Below are positions 40,282-48,978 of a stretch of 64,000 nucleotides of DNA, in pieces; position 1 is the stretch's first letter, and every line of letters starts with the position of its first letter. Source of the stretch: Tenacibaculum todarodis (GTDB lineage: Bacteria; Bacteroidota; Bacteroidia; Flavobacteriales; Flavobacteriaceae); the NCBI RefSeq assembly GCF_001889045.1, contig NZ_CP018155.1:1738001-1802000 (forward strand). The letters are read 5' to 3'. The notes under the pieces were generated by a model, which was not told the DNA's origin, searched no databases, and saw only the letters and a program-made list of their open reading frames with translations. The position numbers were made by a program, and so were the translations under genes.

Positions 40282-42224
40282 TGATAAAAAAAATTACCTG
40301 CCTCCTATTTTTGACCGTTTTTGTAGGGTTTTCTCAACAAGAGAAGTCGCAAAAAATTGGACAAGTCACAAAAGATGAATTAAAAATGACTCTCTATGAA
40401 AAAGACTCAACCGCCAATGCTGTTGTTCTTTATGAGCATGCAAATGTTTACATAGACCCAAAAAATAAATTTCAATTTAGAACAGATTATTACTTTAGAA
40501 TTAAGCTCTTTAATAAAGAATCTTTTGATTTAGCTGATATTGAAATACCTTTTTATAAAAAAGAAAAACTTCTAGAAATAAAAGCAGTAACCTATAATTT
40601 AGAAGAAGACTTTATCAAGAAAAAATTTGTTGGTGATAGTAAAATTTTCACCACGCAAAGAAATGAATCTTGGAAAGAAACAAAATTTACGTTACCTAAC
40701 TTAAAAAATGGTAGTGTAATTGAATACGTTTATAGTGTTCTTAGCCCATATCCACAGATAGATGACTGGAATTTTCAATCAAGTATACCAAAAATTAAAA
40801 GTGAGTTTGACATCGCAATCTTAGGGAATTATAAATATAACATTAGAGTAATTGGTTTTAAAGCATTAGATAAAAGTGATTCCTCTATAAAAAAAGGCTG
40901 TCTATACATACCTGGTATTGGAAACGGAAATTGCTTATTGTCTTCCTTCGGAATGAACAATGTACCAGCTTTTAAAGAAGAAGATTACATGTTGAATAAG
41001 AAGAATTTTATGTCAAGATTGGTTTTTGATTTAATTTCTTATACTGCTGTTGATGGCTCCAAAACAAACTATACTAAAACATGGAAAAATGCAGACAGAA
41101 CTTTAAGAGTGTTTTTATTAGACAAACAAACTTCTAAAAAAAACTATTTCAAAAAAAACTTACCTAAAGATATTCTAACTATAGAAAATGAACTTGATAA
41201 GGCTAAAAAAGTATATAGTCATATCCAAGAAAAATTAAATTGGAATGAGAAATATTGGACTAGGGAAGATTTAAAAATTAAGAAAGTTTATGAGGAAGGC
41301 TCTGGAAGTGTAGATGCTATAAATTTAATTTTATACAATAGCTTACAAGCCGCAAATATAGAAAGTTACCTTGTTGCACTTTCTACTAGAAATAATGGAC
41401 TACCAACAAAACTTTTTCCTGTTGTAAACGACTTTAATTACATTTTAGTAAAAGTTATTATTAATGGAGAAAGTTTTTTCGTTGATGCTTCTAACAAAAA
41501 TTTAGCATTTGGTCAAATACCTTTTAAATGTATTAATGGAGATGGAAGGGTATTAGATTTTAAAAAAGGTAGTTATTGGGAGGAATTGAAAAGTAGTATA
41601 AAATCTATTATAAATACTAGAGTAAAACTAGAGTTTAATGAAAGTAATAATCTCATTGGTAATATAGACGTTACAAAAAAGGGATATTTCGCATCAGATG
41701 AGAGAGAAAAATTATCAGATATAAATGAGGAAGAGTACTTAGATAATTTTGAATCTGAAAACACAAGTTTAGAGGTTGATGATTATTTAAGTACCAATTT
41801 AGAAAACAATAATATCAAGTTAAAACAAAGCTTTAAAGTTTTAATAGAAAACGACAATGACAACAATATCATAAACTTTAACCCTTTTTTTTATGGGAAG
41901 ATTTCTACAAACCCATTTAAACTAAATGAAAGGTATTACCCTGTTGATTATGGGTATAAAAGGTCATTTACTTATAATTTAAAAATTGAAATGCCTGAAA
42001 AATATGAAGTATTAAATTTACCGAAAGAAAAAACTCTGGCCTTACCAAATAAAGGAGGTATCATTATATTTAAATGTAACTATAAAGATAATGCTATAAA
42101 CATTTACTTAAAATATAGTGTCAATAAAAAAATATATTCTAAAGATGAATACCACTATTTAAAAGAGTTTTACAACCAATTAATACAAATACAAAACGGA
42201 ACTATCAAATTAAAAACTTTATAA
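40281..42224 (+). CDS. DUF3857/transglutaminase-like exported protein 2 (catalytic Cys and His missing)
   Basis: A 647-residue paralogue with signal peptide MIKKITCLLFLTVFVGFS. DUF3857 covers about 45-200. In the transglutaminase-like domain the active-site stretch reads EEGSGSVDAINLIL: Val344 stands where copy 1 has its Cys. The His position reads DFNYILVKV (Asn-Tyr), while the later acidic residue is present (FFVDASN). It is therefore probably a non-catalytic binding or scaffold protein. It starts on the last base of copy 1's stop codon, and copy 3 follows after 8 nt. Confidence 0.85.
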   Translation: MIKKITCLLFLTVFVGFSQQEKSQKIGQVTKDELKMTLYEKDSTANAVVLYEHANVYIDPKNKFQFRTDYYFRIKLFNKESFDLADIEIPFYKKEKLLEIKAVTYNLEEDFIKKKFVGDSKIFTTQRNESWKETKFTLPNLKNGSVIEYVYSVLSPYPQIDDWNFQSSIPKIKSEFDIAILGNYKYNIRVIGFKALDKSDSSIKKGCLYIPGIGNGNCLLSSFGMNNVPAFKEEDYMLNKKNFMSRLVFDLISYTAVDGSKTNYTKTWKNADRTLRVFLLDKQTSKKNYFKKNLPKDILTIENELDKAKKVYSHIQEKLNWNEKYWTREDLKIKKVYEEGSGSVDAINLILYNSLQAANIESYLVALSTRNNGLPTKLFPVVNDFNYILVKVIINGESFFVDASNKNLAFGQIPFKCINGDGRVLDFKKGSYWEELKSSIKSIINTRVKLEFNESNNLIGNIDVTKKGYFASDEREKLSDINEEEYLDNFESENTSLEVDDYLSTNLENNNIKLKQSFKVLIENDNDNNIINFNPFFYGKISTNPFKLNERYYPVDYGYKRSFTYNLKIEMPEKYEVLNLPKEKTLALPNKGGIIIFKCNYKDNAINIYLKYSVNKKIYSKDEYHYLKEFYNQLIQIQNGTIKLKTL

Positions 42225-42232
42225 AATACACT

Positions 42233-44242
42233 ATGAAAAAACTATTATTTATTTTAATTACAATTGCATCAATAAATTGTTTCTCTCAAGAAATTGAGTT
42301 TGGAAAAGTATCAAAAATAGAATTAGAAGAAAAATTTTACCCACTAGACTCTACAACAGACGCGGCATATTTATATAGAGGCAGGAAAACATATTATGAT
42401 TTTAACCAACAGGAAGGAAGCTTTAATGTTACAACAGAAGTACATAATAGAATAAAAATTTATAATAAAGAAGGTTTTGATAAAGCTACCCAAAACATTT
42501 ATTATTATAAACCTAGTAGTAATAAAGACACTGAAAAAGTAACTTCTATAAAAGCATACACGTTTAATTTAGGAGAAAAAAAACAAAAATTATCTAGTCG
42601 TGATATTTTTGATAAGGAAGAAAATAAATATTGGAGTCTAAAAAAGCTAACAATGCCTAATATAAAAGAAGGATGTATTATTGATATAAAATACAAAATA
42701 ATATCTCCTTTTTATAATAAAATTGATGATTTGGATTTTCAATTTGAGATACCTGTAAAGAACTTAGATTATTCATTACTTATTCCTGAATATTTTTTAT
42801 TTAATAACATTCCTAAAGGTTATTATTATATTAAACCTAAAATAGAAAGAAAAAGCAATTTCATTGAAATTAACACTAAGAATAGAAGTGGGTGGAATAC
42901 TTCGAAAACCACATATAACTATAGTAAAATAGATTACGTAAGTCTTTCATCAAAATATAATGCTAAAAATATACCCGCTTTAAAAGACAACGAAACTTTT
43001 GTAAGTAACATTAGTAATTATAGAGGAGGTGTGAAATTTGAATTAAGGGAAATAAATTTTTTTAAATTAGGAGGATCCATAAACACCTATTCAACTTCTT
43101 GGGAAAATGTTAGTAAGAAAATATACCAATCATCTAGCTTTGGTAGTGAACTTAATAAAACTAATTATTTTAAAAATGATCTACAAAATTTAATTAAAAC
43201 CAATTCTTCTAACTTAGAAAAAACAATTGCTATTTTTCAATTTGTAAAGTCAAAAGTTAAATGGAATGGTTACAATGGAAAATACACAGATGTTGGTGTA
43301 AAAAAAGCATATAAAGAGGGTGTTGGTAATGTTGCTGATATAAATTTAATACTTACCTCAATGCTTAGAGAAGCAGGCTTAAATGCAAGTCCTGTTTTAG
43401 TTAGTACAAGAAAAAATGGAGTTCCTCTTTTCCCAACTCTTGAAGGGTTTAATTATGTAATTGCATTAGTAGAATTCCCTAATAATACCTATACTTTACT
43501 TGATGCTACAGAACCTTATAGTTCTCCAAACATATTGCCCACAAGAGCACTAAATTGGAATGGTAGAAAGGTAACAAGAGAAGGGAAATCTTCTTGGATA
43601 AAATTAACTTCAAATAAACTAGCTGAAGAAGAAAATACTGTTACTATTAAAATTGCTTCAGACACATCTGGATCAGGTTTTTTAAGATCAAAACTTGACA
43701 ATCTAAATGCATTAAATTTCAGAAAATCGTATAGCCATATTAAAAATGAAGAATTAATTAATAAACTAGAAGAAAAATATAATATTGAAATTGAAAACTA
43801 TAGATTATCAAATAAAAAAAATATAAGTAAACCTATCAACCAAATGTCAAAATTTTCTTCTGAAGATTTAGTTGAACGTATTAACGGGAAACTATATGTA
43901 CACCCACTATTATTCTTAACACAAACAGAAAATCCTTTTAAAGCTGAAAGTAGAAAATTCCCTGTAGACTTTACTTCTCCTTGGAAAGAAATTAATAAAA
44001 CATCAATTGAAATACCCGAAGGTTATAAGATTGAAACAACTCCCGATAATTTAGCAATAGGATTACCAGATAATTTAGGCTTTTTTAAATTTCAAACTAC
44101 AACTACCGAAAAAAAAATAAAAGTACTTTCTCACATACAATTTAACTCAGCTATAATTTCACCACAATATTATCCTATTTTAAAAGAATTTTATAGCAAA
44201 GTAGTTGCTAAACAACTTGAAAAAATAGTGTTATCAAAATAA
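42233..44242 (+). CDS. DUF3857/transglutaminase-like exported protein 3 (catalytic Cys and His missing)
   Basis: A 669-residue paralogue with signal peptide MKKLLFILITIASINCFS. The transglutaminase-like active-site stretch reads KEGVGNVADINLILTSM, with Val367 at the Cys position, and GFNYVIALVEF at the His position; LLDATEP keeps the Asp. Copies 2 and 3 resemble each other more (shared FGKVSKIELEEKFY / IGQVTKDELKMTLY opening and STRxNGxP block) than copy 1. It is the last gene of the operon, with a bidirectional terminator behind it. Confidence 0.85.
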   Translation: MKKLLFILITIASINCFSQEIEFGKVSKIELEEKFYPLDSTTDAAYLYRGRKTYYDFNQQEGSFNVTTEVHNRIKIYNKEGFDKATQNIYYYKPSSNKDTEKVTSIKAYTFNLGEKKQKLSSRDIFDKEENKYWSLKKLTMPNIKEGCIIDIKYKIISPFYNKIDDLDFQFEIPVKNLDYSLLIPEYFLFNNIPKGYYYIKPKIERKSNFIEINTKNRSGWNTSKTTYNYSKIDYVSLSSKYNAKNIPALKDNETFVSNISNYRGGVKFELREINFFKLGGSINTYSTSWENVSKKIYQSSSFGSELNKTNYFKNDLQNLIKTNSSNLEKTIAIFQFVKSKVKWNGYNGKYTDVGVKKAYKEGVGNVADINLILTSMLREAGLNASPVLVSTRKNGVPLFPTLEGFNYVIALVEFPNNTYTLLDATEPYSSPNILPTRALNWNGRKVTREGKSSWIKLTSNKLAEEENTVTIKIASDTSGSGFLRSKLDNLNALNFRKSYSHIKNEELINKLEEKYNIEIENYRLSNKKNISKPINQMSKFSSEDLVERINGKLYVHPLLFLTQTENPFKAESRKFPVDFTSPWKEINKTSIEIPEGYKIETTPDNLAIGLPDNLGFFKFQTTTTEKKIKVLSHIQFNSAIISPQYYPILKEFYSKVVAKQLEKIVLSK

Positions 44243-44245
44243 ATT

Positions 44246-44279
44246 AAAAAAATCCCAAAACATAGTTTTGGGATTTTTT
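44246..44279. terminator. Bidirectional terminator between DUF3857 operon and lrp
   Basis: AAAAAATCCCAAAAC - ATA - GTTTTGGGATTTTTT, an almost perfect 15-bp stem. It is nearly the same sequence as the terminator at 38315. Confidence 0.85.
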
Positions 44280-44736
44280 ATACTACAATTTTAGTCTCAT
44301 TTTTAACTACAGTAATTGCAAAAGAACTGTGCGTGCTTCCAATATGTTTTAGAGCTGTAACTTTATTCACCATAAACTCTCTGTATTCTTGCATGTCTTT
44401 TACATAGATTTTTAGGATGTAATCGTAATCTCCACTTACATGAAAACATTCAGAAACCTCTTCTAATTTCTGAACCTCTTTCTCAAAATTAGACAAATAT
44501 TCTTTGGTATGCTGAATTAATTTAATGTGGCAAAAAACCAAAAAAGAACGATTCACTTTTTGCTTATCTACCAACGCAACATAATTAGTAATAACATTTT
44601 CTTTTTCTAATTTCTTTATACGTTCATAAACTGCCGTCACTGACAAGTTTAATTGCAAAGACAACTGTTTTGTAGTCTGTTTACTATCACTTTGTAATAA
44701 ATTAATTAGTTTTTTATCCGTTGCATCTAAATTCAT
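44278..44736 (-). CDS. Lrp/AsnC family transcriptional regulator
   Basis: A 152-residue protein: winged helix-turn-helix at 1-60 (DATDKKLINLLQSDSKQTTK, then SVTAVYERIKKLEKENVITN) and a C-terminal RAM ligand-binding domain (YDYILKIYVKDMQEYREFM). Lrp-type proteins sense amino acids. It is divergent from the Cys/Met lyase gene at 44901, and the natural inference is that it controls that gene in response to methionine or a related amino acid. Confidence 0.92.
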   Translation of the reverse strand: MNLDATDKKLINLLQSDSKQTTKQLSLQLNLSVTAVYERIKKLEKENVITNYVALVDKQKVNRSFLVFCHIKLIQHTKEYLSNFEKEVQKLEEVSECFHVSGDYDYILKIYVKDMQEYREFMVNKVTALKHIGSTHSSFAITVVKNETKIVV

Positions 44737-44830
44737 AATGAAAAAAATTCTAAAATTATTATTAAAAACACATTTACATAGTTATTAAAACTATTAACTA
44801 ATACAAAATTAGAAAATTAAACTATATTTA

Positions 44831-44842
44831 AATCAATTGATT
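44831..44842. promoter_or_regulatory. Palindrome in the lrp/lyase divergent region
   Basis: AATCAATTGATT, a perfect 12-bp palindrome 22 nt before the -7 box of the lyase gene. Candidate binding site of the Lrp-type regulator. Confidence 0.4.
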
Positions 44843-44863
44843 GATTATTTTTCTACTCAATAG

Positions 44864-44871
44864 TATTTTTG
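44864..44871 (+). promoter_or_regulatory. -7 box of the Cys/Met lyase gene
   Basis: TATTTTTG, 29 nt before the ATG at 44901. Confidence 0.5.
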
Positions 44872-44900
44872 TCTAAAACAAACTACTAATACTATTTCTT

Positions 44901-46118
44901 ATGAAAGACTTTAAACCTGCAAACGAAATTCAAGATTTACAATATTTTGGCGAATTCGGTGGCGTAAATCCATCAATATCAGACTCTTCAACCTATACCT
45001 TTTTATCAGCAAAAACAATGTTCGATACTTTTGAAGGAAACACAGACGGCTGTTATTTATATTCTCGCCATTCTACTCCTTCAAACCTGTATTTAAGTGA
45101 AGCATTAGCAGCAATGGAAGGCACAGAATCTGCAAATGTTACTGGTTCAGGAATGGGCGCAATTACACCAACTATTTTACAAATTTGTGGCGCTGGAGAT
45201 CATATTGTTTCAAGCAGAACAATTTATGGCGGAACGTATGCTTTCTTAAAAAACTTTACACCAAGAATGGGAATTGAAACTTCGTTTGTAGACATTACTA
45301 AATTGGATATTGTTGAAGCTGCGATCACAGAAAATACAAAAATAATTTATTGCGAATCGGTAAGTAATCCGTTGTTAGAAGTTGCCGATATTAAAGGATT
45401 ATCCACTTTAGCCAAAAAACATAATTTACAATTAGTGGTTGATAATACCTTTTCTCCGTTATCAATTTCTCCTGCTAAATTAGGTGCAGATGTTGTAATT
45501 CATAGTTTAACAAAGTTTATTAATGGTTCTTCAGACACAATGGGCGGCGTTATTTGCGGAACTTCAGACTTTGTAAATGCTACTAAAAGTGTTATTGATG
45601 GTGCAAGTATGTTATTAGGCGCTTCGATGGATTCTCTTCGTTCTTCTTCAATTTTAAAGAATATGAGAACTTTGCATATAAGAATGAAACAACACAGTAA
45701 AAATGCTGCTTTTTTAGCTGAAAAATTTGAATCAATCGGTTTAAAAACGGTTTATCCAGGATTAAAATCGCATACTTCACACGAAGTTTTTAAATCAATG
45801 ATGAATAAAGAATATGGTTTTGGAGGAATGTTAACTATTGATGCTGGTTCTTTAGAAAAAGCAAATGCGTTGATGGAATTAATGCAAGAAAAAAACTTGG
45901 GATATTTAGCAGTAAGTTTAGGTTTTTATAAAACATTATTTTCTGCTCCAGGAACTTCAACTTCTTCAGAGATTCCAGCAGACGAACAAAAAGAAATGGG
46001 TTTAACAGATGGTTTAATTAGATTTTCTATTGGTTTAGATAATGATATTGAACGTACTTATCAAATGATGAAAGAATCCATGTTGGAAGTAGGAGTTTTA
46101 AAACCAGAAATGGTTTAA
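44901..46118 (+). CDS. Cys/Met metabolism PLP-dependent enzyme, probable methionine gamma-lyase
   Basis: A 405-residue fold-type I PLP enzyme of the cystathionine gamma-synthase/MegL group. Cofactor Lys205 in IHSLTKFINGSSDTMGG; TGSGMGAITPTIL binds phosphate; VVDNTFSPLSISPAKLGADV contains the Asp for the pyridine nitrogen. The active-site Cys of classical methionine gamma-lyases is hard to place here, so cystathionine gamma-lyase or another family member is possible. It would split methionine to methanethiol, 2-oxobutyrate and ammonia. Divergent Lrp gene probably regulates it. Confidence 0.88.
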   Translation: MKDFKPANEIQDLQYFGEFGGVNPSISDSSTYTFLSAKTMFDTFEGNTDGCYLYSRHSTPSNLYLSEALAAMEGTESANVTGSGMGAITPTILQICGAGDHIVSSRTIYGGTYAFLKNFTPRMGIETSFVDITKLDIVEAAITENTKIIYCESVSNPLLEVADIKGLSTLAKKHNLQLVVDNTFSPLSISPAKLGADVVIHSLTKFINGSSDTMGGVICGTSDFVNATKSVIDGASMLLGASMDSLRSSSILKNMRTLHIRMKQHSKNAAFLAEKFESIGLKTVYPGLKSHTSHEVFKSMMNKEYGFGGMLTIDAGSLEKANALMELMQEKNLGYLAVSLGFYKTLFSAPGTSTSSEIPADEQKEMGLTDGLIRFSIGLDNDIERTYQMMKESMLEVGVLKPEMV

Positions 46119-46126
46119 AAAAACAG

Positions 46127-46150
46127 GTAGTTGAGCGTAGCCGAAACTAC
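46127..46150. repeat. TTGAGCGTAG palindromic repeat
   Basis: GTAGTT - GAGCGTAGCCG - AAACTAC. Its TTGAGCGTAG(T/C)CGAAAC core also occurs inside repeat copy D (23163-23180). It provides the stop codon of trmN6 on the minus strand. Confidence 0.5.
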
Positions 46151-46866
46151 ATCTTCAAATAAAAATCTTTCGTCAATGCTATATATTCTTTTGTATAGTT
46201 ATGGCGAGAGATTTCAATTATCAATTCCTCTTCAATAAGTGTAGATTCTTCAAAAGAAAACTCCAACAAACTGCGTTTAATTTCTGAAGTTTCAGTTCCT
46301 TTTACACGACAAGCTCTATTTAAAAACAAGTTTTGTTTTAAAGCTAAAGCAACAAAAGAATCTTCTTCTTTCTTCGGAATTACAACAGAAAACGTTCCGC
46401 TTTTCGATAAAATTTTAGAAACTCCACTTATTAACGCTTCAAAAGATAAAGAAGATATAAAACGAGCTTTATTCCTGGCTTCGTTATCGGTTTCAAATTC
46501 ATCAGTATAAAAAGGCGGATTCGATATAATTAAATCGTACGTTTCTTCTTCCTCTGCTATTTCTTCTGCAAAATCCTGAAAAGAAGCATTATAACAATAC
46601 AAACGATCTCCCCAATCTGATTGCTCAAAATTTTCAACCGTTTGTTCGTACGCATTTTCGTCTATTTCAACCGCATCAATTGTCATAGCATCGCAGCGTT
46701 GAGCAATCATTAAAGAAATAATTCCTGTTCCAGAACCAATATCTAAAACAGCATTTGGATAATTATCAACAGTACACCAAGCGCCTAATAAAACAGCATC
46801 TGTACCAATTTTCATGGCCGTTTTGTCTTGGCTAACTGTAAATTCTTTAAATCGGAATGGTTTCAA
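46147..46866 (-). CDS. trmN6: tRNA1(Val) adenine-N6-methyltransferase
   Basis: Methylates A37 of tRNA-Val. 239 residues from a TTG start: LKPFRFKEFTVSQDKTAMKIGTDAVLLG is the conserved family N-terminus, so the start must be near here although the open frame runs on into the tRNA-Ser gene (to 46977). The SAM motif is LDIGSGTGIISLM and the catalytic NPPF motif is in IISNPPFYTDEF. The TTG at 46866 is the only reasonable codon at this point. It follows rimM and tRNA-Ser on the same strand, a run of translation-related genes. Confidence 0.9.
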   Translation of the reverse strand: MKPFRFKEFTVSQDKTAMKIGTDAVLLGAWCTVDNYPNAVLDIGSGTGIISLMIAQRCDAMTIDAVEIDENAYEQTVENFEQSDWGDRLYCYNASFQDFAEEIAEEEETYDLIISNPPFYTDEFETDNEARNKARFISSLSFEALISGVSKILSKSGTFSVVIPKKEEDSFVALALKQNLFLNRACRVKGTETSEIKRSLLEFSFEESTLIEEELIIEISRHNYTKEYIALTKDFYLKM

Positions 46867-46895
46867 TATAAAAATTAATTGATTAATTTTTTGTT

Positions 46896-46912
46896 CCTTC
46901 CCTTTGGGAAGG
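46896..46912. repeat. CCTTCCC-TTT-GGGAAGG inverted repeat
   Basis: Perfect 7-bp hairpin between tRNA-Ser and trmN6, followed by TTAGGATGGG. I recall this GC-rich motif as dispersed in Flavobacteria. No T run follows on the minus strand, so it is not a standard terminator for the tRNA. Confidence 0.45.
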
Positions 46913-46933
46913 TTAGGATGGGATTTTTTTTTG

Positions 46934-47020
46934 CAGAGAGAAAGGGATTCGAACCCTTGGTACCGTTTCCAGTACACTACCTTTCCAAGGTAGCCTATTC
47001 GGCCGCTCTAGCACCTCTCT
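46934..47020 (-). tRNA. tRNA-Ser (anticodon GGA, reads UCC/UCU)
   Basis: 87 nt on the minus strand. The acceptor is AGAGAGG/TCTCTCT, the D-arm contains AGAGCGGCCGAATAGGC, the anticodon arm is ACCTTGGAAAGGT with GGA, the variable arm is long (GTACTGGAAACGGTAC), and the T-arm is AAGGGTTCGAATCCCTT. Discriminator G; CCA is not fully encoded. It starts 5 nt after the rimM stop, so it is probably cut from the rpsP-rimM transcript. Confidence 0.96.
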
Positions 47021-47025
47021 AGTTT

Positions 47026-47559
47026 TTAGTTTTCTAAATACAAATCAATCAAACCTTCAGGAGTTTCAACTTCAAAAACCTTGTTTTCTCTGTCTATTTT
47101 CTTGATAAAGTCATCAATCATAGGAATTAGAACTGTACTTCCATCTCGCTCAACTTCTAAAAGCGGATGTGCTACTCTTTTATCATTTATAAAAACCAAC
47201 TCTCCTACTTCTCCAAAATTAGTATCAACCACAGTAAAACCAATTACTTCGTGATAATAAAATTTGTTTCCAGACAGTTTTGGTAATAAATCTAATGGTA
47301 AATAAATACCAGCTCGCATCATAGCATCTGCGTCAGCTTCATTAGAAATTCCTTCAAATTTAACACGCAAAGCAGTGCCTTTACTTAAAGAAGATTTTTC
47401 AATAAAAAATGGAACCAGATTATTGCCTAAATCGACAAAAACTGATTCCATATTTCCATATAGTTCGGGTTCATCGGTATCTAATTTGATAACCACTTCA
47501 CCTTTAAAACTATGTTTTTTAACAATATTACCTAAATAAAAACAATCTTCTTTACGCAT
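47026..47559 (-). CDS. rimM: Ribosome maturation factor RimM
   Basis: Assembly factor for the 30S head that binds S19. A 177-residue protein with the two usual beta-barrel domains: DCFYLGNIVKKHSFKGEVVI at the N-terminus and the PRC-barrel FYYHEVIGFTVVDTNFGEVG onward, ending with LIPMIDDFIKKIDRENKVFE. It lies 14 nt behind rpsP, the conserved bacterial order, and directly in front of tRNA-Ser. Confidence 0.95.
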   Translation of the reverse strand: MRKEDCFYLGNIVKKHSFKGEVVIKLDTDEPELYGNMESVFVDLGNNLVPFFIEKSSLSKGTALRVKFEGISNEADADAMMRAGIYLPLDLLPKLSGNKFYYHEVIGFTVVDTNFGEVGELVFINDKRVAHPLLEVERDGSTVLIPMIDDFIKKIDRENKVFEVETPEGLIDLYLEN

Positions 47560-47573
47560 ATTGTTACTATAAT

Positions 47574-48074
47574 TTATTCTTCGCTATCTCCTGCAGTTGC
47601 AGCAACCTCTTCAGTGTCTTCAACAACTGGTGCAGCAGCAGCAATACGCGCTTCGTTTACAGCTTTTTCAGCTTCTAAAGCTTTAATTTTTGCATCAGCA
47701 TCTGCTTTAGATAAACCTTCTTTTTTAGCTAAAATCTTTGAAGCTTTTTCTTCTAACCAAGCAGTAAATTTAGCTTCTGCTTGCTCTTCAGTTAAAGCAC
47801 CTTTAGCAACACCTCCTGCTAAATGATTTTTTAACATTGCACCTTTGTAAGATAATAATGCTTTCGCAGTATCTGTAGGTTGTGCACCTTTTTGTAACCA
47901 ATCTACAGCTTTATCAACATCTAAGTCAATAATTGCAGGATTAGTGTTAGGATTGTACGTTCCAATTTTTTCTAAGTAACGTCCATCTCTTTTTGCTCTA
48001 CTATCAGCAGCAACAACCCAATAAAAAGGTTTTCCTTTTTTACCGTGTCTTTGTAATCTAATTTTTACTGGCAT
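47574..48074 (-). CDS. rpsP: 30S ribosomal protein S16 with C-terminal extension
   Basis: A 166-residue S16. The conserved core is at 1-85 ([20 protein letters not shown], then [16 protein letters not shown], then [17 protein letters not shown]). The remaining 80 residues form an Ala/Glu/Lys-rich helical extension that Escherichia coli S16 lacks and that I recall from Bacteroidota. First gene of an rpsP-rimM-tRNA-Ser unit with a TAnnTTTG promoter at 48142. Confidence 0.96.
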   Translation of the reverse strand: MPVKIRLQRHGKKGKPFYWVVAADSRAKRDGRYLEKIGTYNPNTNPAIIDLDVDKAVDWLQKGAQPTDTAKALLSYKGAMLKNHLAGGVAKGALTEEQAEAKFTAWLEEKASKILAKKEGLSKADADAKIKALEAEKAVNEARIAAAAPVVEDTEEVAATAGDSEE

Positions 48075-48141
48075 AATTTTAATTTTTAAGGTTCGCGACC
48101 TTTGTTATTAATAAATCCTACTATCTCGTAGTAAGTGGGCG

Positions 48142-48149
48142 CAAAAATA
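48142..48149 (-). promoter_or_regulatory. Promoter of rpsP
   Basis: Minus-strand TATTTTTG. The leader that follows is about 60 nt and contains two small stems (ACTACGAGATAGT and AAGGTCGCGAACCTT) that could serve autogenous control. The gap 48075-48450 also holds repeat copy G and the promoter of the next gene; nothing else is seen in it. Confidence 0.5.
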
Positions 48150-48214
48150 CAAAACCTTTTTAAACTAAAACGCTAATTTTCAATAATATTTACATTAAAT
48201 CTAATCCAAATATT

Positions 48215-48300
48215 TAGGGCGTTCGAGCGGGCTTTCCGTTATATCTTTTTTTCGTACCTCAAAAAAGGATACCACTGCAATCCCTAACGCGCTCACTGTT
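48215..48300 (+). repeat. Composite dispersed repeat, copy G (subtype i)
   Basis: TAGGGCGTTCGAGCGGGC, TTTCCGTTATATCTTTTTTT, AAAAAAGGATACCACTGC and AATCCCTAACGCGCTC. It lies in the divergent gap between rpsP and the DUF2383 gene. Confidence 0.7.
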
Positions 48301-48378
48301 ATGTTAGTATTAACAATTAAAAAATGAAATGAGTTAATTTCTAAACCTTATGAGCAAAAACAAACTGCAAACAAGATA

Positions 48379-48386
48379 TATATTTG
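48379..48386 (+). promoter_or_regulatory. -7 box of the DUF2383 gene
   Basis: TATATTTG, 64 nt before the ATG at 48451. Confidence 0.45.
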
Positions 48387-48450
48387 TACCAGATGCGAAA
48401 CAATACACATCTTAAAATAATTTATTGGAATTTAAAATGAATAAGATATT

Positions 48451-48900
48451 ATGAAATACACAGAAAAAATTTCGAACAAATTAAACGAATTATTAGAAAA
48501 AAACTACGATGCTGAAAAAGGATACTTAAACTCTGCTGACAATGTAGACAGTGCTAGTTTAAAAATTTTCTTTAAAAAAAGAGCTTCAGAAAGAAGTCAA
48601 TTTGCTAAAGAATTAAGAACCGAAATTTTGTCTTACGGACAAATACCAGAAGACAATGGTTCAATTAAAGGTGCAATACACAGAAATTGGATGTCTTTAA
48701 AATCACTTTTTAGTGGAAATAACGAAGAAGCCATTTTAGAAGAGGCAATAAGAGGAGAAAAAGCAAGTTTAAATGAATACAATGAAATATTAAAAGAACA
48801 AGCCTTTGTGCCCTCAACAAGAAAAATGTTAGAAAATCAAAAGCAACAAATTCAATCTGCTATTAACACCTTAAAATTAGAAGAACATTTAGTTTCTTAA
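48451..48900 (+). CDS. PA2169 family four-helix-bundle protein (DUF2383)
   Basis: A 149-residue ferritin-like four-helix bundle. Helices are delimited as KISNKLNELLEKNYDAEKGY, then SASLKIFFKKRASERSQFAK, GAIHRNWMSLKSLFSG and EEAIRGEKASLNEYNEIL. The repeated Glu/His positions that bind iron in ferritins are only partly present, so iron storage is not assured. Members are often stress-induced; no regulator is visible here. A terminator follows. Confidence 0.88.
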   Translation: MKYTEKISNKLNELLEKNYDAEKGYLNSADNVDSASLKIFFKKRASERSQFAKELRTEILSYGQIPEDNGSIKGAIHRNWMSLKSLFSGNNEEAILEEAIRGEKASLNEYNEILKEQAFVPSTRKMLENQKQQIQSAINTLKLEEHLVS

Positions 48901-48944
48901 TTAGAGAGTTTAAGCAAAAAAATAGTTCTATACTATAAAATTAA

Positions 48945-48978
48945 AAAGTTAACCATATTTAATGGTTAACTTTTTTTT
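48945..48978 (+). terminator. Terminator of the DUF2383 gene
   Basis: GTTAACCAT - ATTTA - ATGGTTAAC, perfect 9-bp stem with T8 behind it. Confidence 0.88.
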
